DNA of 6,849 nucleotides from Chloroflexota bacterium (lineage in GTDB: Bacteria > Chloroflexota > Anaerolineae > Promineifilales > Promineifilaceae), in the NCBI GenBank assembly GCA_024223125.1, contig JAAEOP010000829.1, positions 1 through 6,849 on the forward strand, read 5' to 3'. Shown piece by piece: positions 1 through 4,833 of the stretch (positions are counted from its first letter, which is position 1; each line of letters starts with the position of its first letter). Under the pieces are notes generated by a model, which saw nothing but the letters and a program-made list of their open reading frames with translations, had not been told where the DNA came from and searched no databases. The position numbers and the translations under genes are program-made.

Positions 1-1029
1 ATCCCACTGATAAAACTCAACCGTGCCGCCGATGTGCGGCGTCAGTACAGCCGCCAGTTCCATCTCCCCATTAGGACCAAAAGGAGCCACGGCAATCTGG
101 TGGCGCCAGCGGTTGCCTTGCCCAACGGCCGCCCCTTGCGCCAGCCGTTCTCCCGCTTCGCTGAACAAGTTAATCTGCGCGCCCTGGTTGGCGTCTGACA
201 AGGTAACGATAATTTCCCGACGGCCGTCCCCATTCCAATCCACCCACAACGGCATCAGTCCCTCTACCACCTGCGGCGCGGCAATGGGTATCTGGCTGGC
301 AATACGGATTTCGGGTGCAGTTTCCAACAGAGTGATGCCACCCCCTTCCAAAGCGTCTCCCAATACCCCATGCGCATACCGGTCAGTAGGGTCTGTCAGG
401 AAGAGAAGGCGGCCATTTTCATCAAACAAAAGTCGGCCGTCTGGCAGCAATGTTACCGCTGGTGGAACCAAATTCTGATTGTCATCCACCAGAGATAACA
501 CCCCATCGGCGCCCGAAAAAGCGATATGCCCCTGTTCATTGAAGATGACAGGATTATGGCTGGTTGGGTCTACGGTGGGCGGATTCAGGAAGATGGCTTG
601 CCCTTGCACTGGATCAACCGTCATGGGGCGGGGTACGCCGGGAGGCAAATCATTGCTTTCGATGAGGGTAATTTGGCCGGCTGCTACCAGGAAGGTTTGG
701 GTACGGCCGTCGTCCAACACCACCCCCCACAAGACACCTGTTGCCAGGGGCACGGCCGTGACCCATTTCGGTACGCCATCTAAAGGAATATCCAGCGGGG
801 TCAACGTGGGTAGGCTGCCTTGCCCCTGTACCAGACGATTGCCATCGGGACGTTGGTAGGTGAAGCCATACGGCCGTGTCAGGGCAGTTTCTTGCACTGT
901 ATCGGGGACTGATGTTGGGTCTGCTGGCTGCGGTAAGTTGATCGTGGGGATGGGGGTGGGGACGGCCGTGTTGCGGCCGCAGCCCGAAACAATTAAAAAG
1001 AAAATGAAAAAGAGCCAAGAAATTCGCAT
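1..1029 (-). CDS. secreted lipoprotein with FG-GAP/VCBS-like repeats, 3' end cut by window edge
   Basis: The frame is open from ATG at 1029 to the left edge, giving 343 residues with no stop; the C-terminus lies outside. Residues 1-17 form a lipoprotein signal: a positive start (MR), a hydrophobic stretch rich in F, L and I, and lipobox V-S-G-C with Cys17 as the lipidation site. A Pro/Thr-rich linker follows (about 18-50). The rest is beta-rich. Residues 264-272 read DWNGDGRRE followed by IIVTLSD, the D-x-N-x-D-G-x-x-E pattern of FG-GAP/VCBS calcium loops in beta-propellers. A weaker copy at 318-328 reads GPNGEMELAAV. Family knowledge says such proteins are exported and often bind surface ligands; the substrate here is unknown. 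The start is chosen because the signal peptide begins exactly there and a TATAAT box sits 5 nt upstream; no Shine-Dalgarno is visible. It is divergent from the remnant at 1074, with 44 bp between starts. Four ACGGCCGT words lie in its 5' third. Confidence 0.85.
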   Translation of the reverse strand, partial: MRISWLFFIFFLIVSGCGRNTAVPTPIPTINLPQPADPTSVPDTVQETALTRPYGFTYQRPDGNRLVQGQGSLPTLTPLDIPLDGVPKWVTAVPLATGVLWGVVLDDGRTQTFLVAAGQITLIESNDLPPGVPRPMTVDPVQGQAIFLNPPTVDPTSHNPVIFNEQGHIAFSGADGVLSLVDDNQNLVPPAVTLLPDGRLLFDENGRLLFLTDPTDRYAHGVLGDALEGGGITLLETAPEIRIASQIPIAAPQVVEGLMPLWVDWNGDGRREIIVTLSDANQGAQINLFSEAGERLAQGAAVGQGNRWRHQIAVAPFGPNGEMELAAVLTPHIGGTVEFYQWD

Positions 1030-1034
1030 AAGTG

Positions 1035-1040
1035 ATTATA
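1035..1040 (-). promoter_or_regulatory. -10 box (TATAAT) of the left lipoprotein gene, leaderless arrangement
   Basis: The minus strand reads a perfect TATAAT at these positions, and the ATG begins 5 nt further on. With normal -10 geometry transcription would start at about 1028-1029, at the start codon itself. The best -35 candidate is TTGTAC at complement(1061..1066), but its 20-bp spacer is long, so only the -10 is well supported. Confidence 0.55.
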
Positions 1041-1061
1041 GAGCGAAAAGGATTGTTGGGG

Positions 1062-1067
1062 TACAAT
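1062..1067 (+). promoter_or_regulatory. -10 box (TACAAT) for the DUF6883-like remnant
   Basis: TACAAT on the plus strand is followed by 6 nt and then the ATG at 1074, which again predicts a leaderless transcript. A 17-bp spacer leads back to TAGAGC at 1039-1044, a 3/6 match to TTGACA. That hexamer overlaps the TATAAT of the divergent lipoprotein gene, so the two promoters would be interleaved. Confidence 0.4.
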
Positions 1068-1073
1068 CCCTCT

Positions 1074-1274
1074 ATGAAATTGCGTGGTTTTGCTCCTAAA
1101 CTCGCCATCAATCCGGCAAAATTCACCACGTATGCTTTGAATGAACATCATCCAAAAGGCAAACACAAAGCACGGGTTTTCAAAGCTGCCTTGGGTTACA
1201 CATCTGAAAACTATCAGTTGTTATTGAACCAGATAGAAGCGTTGGCGCTAATGCGTTTGAAGTGGAATTCGTGA
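1074..1274 (+). pseudogene. DUF6883-like protein, N-terminal fragment
   Basis: The 66-residue product starts MKLRGFAPKL and carries HPKGKHKARVF at residues 26-36 followed by AALGYTSEN (38-46). This resembles what I recall of DUF6883 domain proteins, in which a conserved HPxGxHKARVF segment is followed by an (S/A)ALG-(F/L/Y)-T stretch. Those proteins are usually about 100-115 residues and end in a second half with a G-Q-R-Y-x-(V/L)-(D/E) and (V/R)TxWI region. Here the frame ends soon after QIEA (53-56) with the unrelated tail LALMRLKWNS, so about half the domain is missing. The sequence past residue 56 reads as another family in the next frame (see 1238-1336). I chose ATG 1074 over the in-frame GTG at 1032 because TACAAT ends 6 nt upstream and the similarity starts there. 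DUF6883 has no established function; it often occurs with other small toxin-antitoxin-like genes. Family call from memory, not a search. Confidence 0.6.
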
Positions 1275-1336
1275 ATGAGCGGGAGGAAACGTTGGCATTG
1301 TGTGCACTCACCCGCGACCAGTTTCTGGTAGTGTAG
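1238..1336 (+). pseudogene. DUF4926-like protein, C-terminal fragment
   Basis: In the frame one base behind the previous fragment (codons starting at positions of the form 3n+2), the sequence reads VGANAFEVEFVNE, then EETLALCALTRDQFLVV and a TAG at 1334-1336. DUF4926 proteins are small (about 60-75 residues) and end in a pattern like G-x-A-(F/Y)-E-V-E-F-x-D, then a short turn, T-x-A-x-x-x-L-x-x-x-Q-(L/I/F)-x-x-(V/L). The match covers the last half of that domain. No start codon or N-terminal half of the family is present. The fragment overlaps the end of the DUF6883-like frame, so the junction lies around 1235-1245. Function of the family is unknown; I infer that a deletion joined two neighbouring small genes. 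Family assignment is from memory of the pattern. Confidence 0.5.
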
Positions 1337-1361
1337 CAGGCAGCTACCGCAGCCAACACCT

Positions 1362-1493
1362 TTGACTGAACAGGCAGCACAGTTAGTCGAGATGCTGCCG
1401 CCAGCAGCCAGAACGGAAGTGATTGATTTTGCCCGGTTTCTCTCAATAAGCCAGAACCAACATACTATGCCATCTTCATCTCCGCCTATATAA
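1362..1493 (+). pseudogene. antitoxin-like (DUF2281-type) small protein, probably decayed
   Basis: Read from TTG at 1362, the 43-residue product is MTEQAAQLVEMLPP, then AARTEVIDFARFLSISQ and an unrelated tail QHTMPSSSPPI. The pattern of a short helix, L-P-P, then E-V-(I/L)-D-F-x-x-F-L matches the N-terminal helical segment of DUF2281-like and related VapB-type antitoxins, which are normally 60-80 residues with a longer charged tail. There is no ATG and no ribosome binding site ahead of the TTG; the frame stays open back to 1332 without a start. It follows the DUF4926-like fragment by 25 nt, so the three fragments probably belonged to one small-gene cassette. No partner toxin is visible. It could still be translated, but the missing start and odd tail favour decay. 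Confidence 0.4.
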
Positions 1494-1518
1494 TAATCCG
1501 TTTATCATTCATCCCCCA

Positions 1519-1584
1519 AGGTGCCCGGCACTTATAAACGAGTGTGCTGCTCCAGTAGACTTGGTAATGAAGTGCCGGGCACCT
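1519..1584. repeat. 15-bp perfect inverted repeat, REP/MITE-like
   Basis: AGGTGCCCGGCACTT at 1519-1533 is the exact reverse complement of AAGTGCCGGGCACCT at 1570-1584, with a 36-nt spacer. Each arm is itself nearly palindromic (GTGCC-x-GGCAC), as in REP-type elements mobilised by IS200-like Y1 transposases. No transposase is present in the window, and no target-site duplication is obvious. Confidence 0.65.
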
Positions 1585-1729
1585 GAATGGTTACTACCTG
1601 AAACGTTCGCTACGGTTACATACAGCATTTTCCACGTCCAACCATTGTTGAAGTTTTGCAGTCGGGTACGCAACCGCATTTGGCAACAAAACTGCAAAAA
1701 TCTTCGGGGGGACAATGCAAATTTACCTG

Positions 1730-1791
1730 ACACGGATTGGGAGGAACACCGTTTTCAAAAATCAACCATCGGTGTTCCTCCTTATCCGTGT
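1730..1791. repeat. large imperfect hairpin, 22-bp arms
   Basis: The left arm 1730-1751 and right arm 1770-1791 pair over 22 bp with two adjacent mismatches; the inner 13 bp (GGGAGGAACACCG-like) includes a perfect 12-bp core, GGAGGAACACCG with CGGTGTTCCTCC. The loop is 18 nt. No T-tract follows on either strand, so it is not a typical intrinsic terminator. The outer ACACGGAT / ATCCGTGT ends recall dispersed ATCCGTGT-type repeats seen in several bacterial phyla (from memory). Confidence 0.65.
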
Positions 1792-1862
1792 AAACCTTGT
1801 CGGTTTGAGGTGATGCTTCGCTCGCTATACGTTTACGTGTTGTAGGATTTGGGAACGTAGAT

Positions 1863-1914
1863 TAGCCTAAAAACCGGGAATGGCGATCCTAGTTTTTAGC
1901 TAAAAATTAGGATC
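1863..1914 (-). other. two mutually exclusive hairpins over the mtaB stop codon
   Basis: On the mtaB strand, arms at 1901-1914 and 1885-1898 form a 14-bp stem with one G-T type mismatch; this stem includes the TAA stop at 1907-1909. An alternative stem pairs 1892-1902 with 1863-1874 (GTTTTTAGCTA with TAGCCTAAAAAC, one bulged base). The two share 1892-1902 and cannot coexist. The stems are AT-rich. No clean U-tract follows the first, so a terminator role is possible but weak. Confidence 0.4.
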
Positions 1915-3199
1915 CATTATCAGCGGAAATCCCATCTGGACGGGCTTCCACAATGCGCACGGCCGTCACCCGATTAAACAAATCCGCCGGGCCAACGGCC
2001 GTCACCCGGATATAATTATCTGTATACCCCAGCCAACGTAAGCCGTTTGTGTCTGCGCCAACGGCCGTTTCCCACAATACATTCACCGTTTGCCCCACGT
2101 ACTTCTCGTGGAACGCCTGACTCAGTTCATGCCCCAACGCAATCATTTGGCGAGCGCGTTCCTTTTTTACTCTGTCTGGAATCTGGTTGGGGAATTGGGA
2201 TGCGGCCGTACCTGGGCGCGGACTATAGCTAAACACATGCAGCCGGGTAAAGTTAAGGTCGCGTACATATGCCAGGCTCTGGGCAAAATCCATTTCTGTC
2301 TCACCGGGAAAACCGACAATAATATCCGTCGTCAAGTTCAAATTGGGGATGGCGGCACGGGCAACAGCGGCCAGTTGGCGGAAGTTGGCTCGACTAGTTT
2401 GCCGGGTCATACGCCGCAAAATCGCATCGCTGCCCGATTGCAGCGGCATGTGCAGATGGGGTAGCAAACGACCGTCCGACCACAAATCAAAAAAGCCAGC
2501 AGGGATATCCCATGGTTCCAACGAAGAAAGCCGTAGGCGGGGTATATCGGTGTGCCACAAGATGGCCCGAACCAGGGCGCGTAAATTGGCGTTATTGTTT
2601 AGGTCACGGCCGTAGCTGCCCAAGTGCACCCCCGTCAACACCGCTTCCTGATACCCCGCTTCCGTAAGCGCCTTAATCTCCGCGACCACATCTCCTGGAT
2701 GACGGCTTTGTCCCGCTCCCCGCGCCACTGTCGTCACACAAAAGGTGCATTTATTGTCGCAGCCATCCTGCACCTTGATAAAGGCTCGTGTATGCGCCCC
2801 CATACTGCCTGCCAAAAACTCCCGCATAATCGGTTCCTGATCGAACAATGGTAGGTCAATCCGCGCCTGGGGGTCTAATAACTGGACTAACTGTGTTTTG
2901 TGGGTATTGGCAACCACGCGGCCAACTCCCTGTACTTGAGCTATCTCATCTGGGGCGATGGTGGCGTAACAGCCGGTTAGTACAATTTCGGTCGTTGGGT
3001 TGGCACGATGAATACGCCGGGTGTGGCTGCGAGCGTCACGGGCGGCGGCGGCCGTGACGGCACAGGTATTGATAATGACTTTATCTGCCTCCTCCGGCTG
3101 GGTAACAATATCATGCCCATTGACCAAAAACTGGCGGGCCATCGTTTCAATTTCGCTGTGGTTCAGGCGGCAGCCAATGCTGTCCAGATATACTTTCAT
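1907..3199 (-). CDS. mtaB: tRNA (N6-threonylcarbamoyladenosine(37)-C2)-methylthiotransferase MtaB
   Basis: MtaB is a cytoplasmic radical-SAM enzyme that adds a methylthio group to t6A37 of ANN-reading tRNAs, making ms2t6A. The 430-residue product has the three family domains in order. An N-terminal UPF0004 domain (1 to about 110) carries Cys10, Cys46 (INTCAVT) and Cys77 for the auxiliary [4Fe-4S] cluster. A radical SAM domain follows, with CxxxCxxC at Cys147, Cys151 and Cys154 in GCDNKCTFC; H-M-P-L-Q-S-G-S (250-257) and IVGFPGET (294-301) are typical. A TRAM domain ends the protein (about 365-420). Length and motifs fit MtaB better than MiaB or RimO: the RLNHSEIE opening and the VLTGVHLGSYGRDL segment are MtaB-like. 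The frame extends to a TTG at 3268, but that extension is encoded by a hairpin, so ATG 3199 is preferred. No Shine-Dalgarno is visible. It is a single-gene unit, with cpaF terminated upstream. Confidence 0.92.
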   Translation of the reverse strand: MKVYLDSIGCRLNHSEIETMARQFLVNGHDIVTQPEEADKVIINTCAVTAAAARDARSHTRRIHRANPTTEIVLTGCYATIAPDEIAQVQGVGRVVANTHKTQLVQLLDPQARIDLPLFDQEPIMREFLAGSMGAHTRAFIKVQDGCDNKCTFCVTTVARGAGQSRHPGDVVAEIKALTEAGYQEAVLTGVHLGSYGRDLNNNANLRALVRAILWHTDIPRLRLSSLEPWDIPAGFFDLWSDGRLLPHLHMPLQSGSDAILRRMTRQTSRANFRQLAAVARAAIPNLNLTTDIIVGFPGETEMDFAQSLAYVRDLNFTRLHVFSYSPRPGTAASQFPNQIPDRVKKERARQMIALGHELSQAFHEKYVGQTVNVLWETAVGADTNGLRWLGYTDNYIRVTAVGPADLFNRVTAVRIVEARPDGISADNGS

Positions 3200-3206
3200 A
3201 TGGATA

Positions 3207-3212
3207 ATTGTA
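3207..3212 (-). promoter_or_regulatory. -10 box (TACAAT) of mtaB, near-leaderless
   Basis: The minus strand reads TACAAT, then 7 nt, then the ATG at 3199, so the mRNA would begin within a base or two of the start codon. With a 16-bp spacer the -35 position falls on TGGAAC (3/6 match), inside the arm of the hairpin at 3225-3257. Confidence 0.45.
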
Positions 3213-3224
3213 ACCCAGTTGAGT

Positions 3225-3257
3225 AGAAGTTCCACCTTTTGAACAGGTGGAACTTCT
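3225..3257. repeat. 13-bp perfect inverted repeat upstream of mtaB
   Basis: AGAAGTTCCACCT at 3225-3237 pairs perfectly with AGGTGGAACTTCT at 3245-3257 around a 7-nt loop. No T-tract follows on either strand, so it is not a terminator. It lies over the mtaB -35 region and could be an operator, or a dispersed REP-like hairpin that landed between the cpaF terminator and mtaB. Confidence 0.65.
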
Positions 3258-3270
3258 CTTATCCACAAAG

Positions 3271-3306
3271 AAAAAACCCTTTGGGCTTTTGCAGACCCAA
3301 AGGGTT
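3271..3306 (-). terminator. intrinsic terminator of cpaF
   Basis: On the minus strand AACCCTTTGGG (3296-3306) pairs perfectly with CCCAAAGGGTT (3275-3285) around a 10-nt loop, and the stem runs into a T-tract (complement of the A-run 3271-3276). It sits about 75 bp after the cpaF stop codon and before mtaB, so it separates the two transcription units. Confidence 0.85.
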
Positions 3307-3382
3307 CATAATAAATATGGCGACATCATTAGCATTCAGCTTCATGAGTATATTGTCGATGATGTGCCAGAATAAGCGCTAA

Positions 3383-4711
3383 CTATCGTACTCTTCGACT
3401 CAATGGCCCACCACGTCCAGAGGAGGCGCTGCCCATAAACATTTTAACTGGTAGCTTAAATCCATGATTTTTCAAACGTTGTTCACAATGCGGCCGCATC
3501 CCGCCTGTCACAAAATCGCCCAACACTTTGCCATCTTCATTTTCCCCTTCTTCCTTAAATTTGAAGATGTCTTGCATGACCACAATCTCCCCTTCCATAC
3601 CCGTAATTTCGGTGATATTAATCACTTTGCGGCTGCCGTCACGCAAACGAGCCTGCTGCACAATGAGGTCTACGGCCGACACAATTTGCTTCCGTACCAC
3701 AGACAACGGTAAATCCATCCCGGCCATCAGCACCAACGTTTCTAGCCGAGAGATGGTATCCCGCGGATTGTTGGCGTGGACGGTGGTCAAGCTGCCATCA
3801 TGGCCGGTGTTCATCGCTTGCAACATATCCAGCGCTTCACCGCCCCGACATTCTCCCACCACAATGCGCTCCGGCCGCATCCGCAAAGAGTTGATAACCA
3901 GGTCTCGAATGGAAACTTCCGTATCCCCTTTTTTGCTCGGTTTTTTAGTTTCCAGACGGACAACATGCCGCTGCTGCAAACTTAGTTCGGCCGCATCTTC
4001 AATCGTCACAATACGATCCTCATCGGGGATGAAGCTGGACAGAACGTTGAGCAAAGTAGTTTTACCAGAACCGGTACCGCCGGAAACGACAATGTTGAGG
4101 TGGGATTTGACACAGGCTTCTAAAAAATCAGCCATATCTGTAGTCAGACTGTCGAAATTAATCAGGTCTTGTACACCAAAGGGGGTTTTGGAAAATTTGC
4201 GGATGGTGATGTTGGGGCCATCAATGGCGCAAGGGGGAACCACTGCATTTACACGGGAGCCATCCGGTAAACGGGCATCAACCAGAGGGGAATCTGGCCC
4301 GACGTACCGGTTCAGCGGCTTGAGAATTTTGTTGATAGTGCGCTCGACGTGGACATCATCGGCAAATTGTATGTCGGATTCAATGATACGGCCGTTTTTC
4401 TCAATGTAGACCAGATCAGCCCGATTCACCATCACTTCCGTTACGCTGTCATCATTGAGCATTTTTTCCAGAGGACCAAAACCTAATATTTCATCCAGCA
4501 GACCATTAAAGAAGGGCTTTTCATCGGCCGGGGCAATAGTGACATTGATGCGTTTGCGGGCCAGGTCAAAGCGATCTTGAATCATTTTGATAGTGATAGG
4601 GCTGCGATCAAGCTCTACGCTGTCTGGTAGAGATTTCTCGATTTTTTTAGCCAACCAAAGGCAGGTTTTGGTTAGTTCCATACTGTTGGCGGTTTGTTGC
4701 TGTGCCAGCAT
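3383..4711 (-). CDS. cpaF: CpaF/TadA-family type II/IV secretion ATPase
   Basis: A 442-residue cytoplasmic hexameric ATPase of the GspE/VirB11 superfamily that powers Flp/Tad pilus assembly or related secretion. An N-terminal domain (about 60-190) includes GFGPLEKMLND (77-87), VTEVMVNRADLVYIEKNGRI (90-109) and RLPDGSRVNAV (147-157), all typical of CpaF. The catalytic core has Walker A GGTGSGKTT (211-219), an Asp box TIEDAAEL (236-243), Walker B IVVGECRGGE (283-292, Glu287) and a His box GHDGSLTTVHANN (303-315). It ends in a Ser/Gly/Arg-rich tail, GSASSGRGGPLSRRVR. The frame extends to a TTG at 4747, but ATG 4711 is preferred: AGGAGT precedes it and the predicted transcription start (about 4745) leaves no room for the TTG. 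The usual partners tadB, tadC and prepilin genes are absent and a terminator follows, so it is a solitary gene here. It could serve pilin-like machinery encoded elsewhere. Confidence 0.93.
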   Translation of the reverse strand: MLAQQQTANSMELTKTCLWLAKKIEKSLPDSVELDRSPITIKMIQDRFDLARKRINVTIAPADEKPFFNGLLDEILGFGPLEKMLNDDSVTEVMVNRADLVYIEKNGRIIESDIQFADDVHVERTINKILKPLNRYVGPDSPLVDARLPDGSRVNAVVPPCAIDGPNITIRKFSKTPFGVQDLINFDSLTTDMADFLEACVKSHLNIVVSGGTGSGKTTLLNVLSSFIPDEDRIVTIEDAAELSLQQRHVVRLETKKPSKKGDTEVSIRDLVINSLRMRPERIVVGECRGGEALDMLQAMNTGHDGSLTTVHANNPRDTISRLETLVLMAGMDLPLSVVRKQIVSAVDLIVQQARLRDGSRKVINITEITGMEGEIVVMQDIFKFKEEGENEDGKVLGDFVTGGMRPHCEQRLKNHGFKLPVKMFMGSASSGRGGPLSRRVR

Positions 4712-4721
4712 AAGTTTTTCT

Positions 4722-4727
4722 ACTCCT
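4722..4727 (-). promoter_or_regulatory. ribosome binding site (AGGAGT) that fixes the cpaF start
   Basis: AGGAGT on the minus strand lies 10 nt before ATG 4711. It is inside the longer frame that would begin at TTG 4747, which argues for the ATG. It is the only clear Shine-Dalgarno sequence I find ahead of any gene in the window. Confidence 0.65.
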
Positions 4728-4751
4728 GTTTGTTTGCAAAGTGACAATACT

Positions 4752-4780
4752 ATTATAGAAACGGCCGTATCCTACCTGAA
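4752..4780 (-). promoter_or_regulatory. cpaF promoter with ACGGCCGT in the spacer
   Basis: On the minus strand TTCAGG (4775-4780, 3/6 match to -35) is followed by a 17-bp spacer and a perfect TATAAT (4752-4757). The expected start site is near 4745, giving a leader of about 34 nt. The palindrome ACGGCCGT (4761-4768) sits within the spacer. Confidence 0.55.
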
Positions 4781-4798
4781 TAGGGTAATACTACCAGG

Positions 4799-4827
4799 TG
4801 GACAAAACTCCTATGCCTGGATAAGCT
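4799..4827 (+). promoter_or_regulatory. candidate promoter of the LppX-like gene
   Basis: TGGACA (4799-4804, 5/6 match to TTGACA), a 17-bp spacer and TAAGCT (4822-4827, 3/6 match to TATAAT) end 6 nt before the ATG at 4834. If used, it gives a leaderless mRNA. The -10 match is weak, so this is tentative. Confidence 0.35.
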
Positions 4828-4833
4828 TCGGTT

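Larger units (their letters stand above)
1494..1906. other. gene-free, repeat-rich stretch
   Basis: No reading frame here resembles a protein: the open frames at 1509-1733 (minus) and 1561-1845 (plus) run through the inverted repeats and have compositions unlike the neighbours. The stretch contains a 15-bp inverted repeat (1519-1584), a smaller 9-bp one (TTTTGCAGT at 1654-1662 with ACTGCAAAA at 1691-1699), a 22-bp imperfect hairpin (1730-1791) and two competing hairpins (1863-1914). It also has no CGGCCG core, a word found about every 200-250 bp elsewhere. I infer accumulated non-autonomous repeats between the decayed cassette and mtaB. Confidence 0.6.

Noticed and set aside
23..859. Open frames on the plus strand opposite the left lipoprotein
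   Set aside because: The minus-strand frame is continuous for 343 codons with a signal peptide and calcium-loop motifs; the plus-strand frames are its shadows.
650..1129. A 159-codon minus-strand frame spanning the lipoprotein start
   Set aside because: It is out of frame with the lipoprotein, crosses its promoter, and has a proline/histidine-rich composition typical of an off-frame reading.
1730..1791. Intrinsic terminator reading of the 22-bp hairpin
   Set aside because: Neither strand has a T-tract after the stem, and no intact gene ends just before it.
1561..1845. A 94-codon plus-strand frame in the repeat region
   Set aside because: It runs through both arms of two inverted repeats and shows no recognisable family pattern.
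3200..3268. N-terminal extension of mtaB to TTG 3268
   Set aside because: The extra 23 residues are encoded by the palindrome and lie upstream of the TACAAT box; MtaB proteins begin at the MKVYLDSIGC segment.
3528..4409. A 293-codon open frame on the plus strand
   Set aside because: It lies wholly antisense to cpaF, which has every catalytic motif, and its translation resembles no protein.
4712..4747. N-terminal extension of cpaF to TTG 4747
   Set aside because: The TTG falls at the predicted transcription start and the AGGAGT site lies inside the extension, ahead of ATG 4711.
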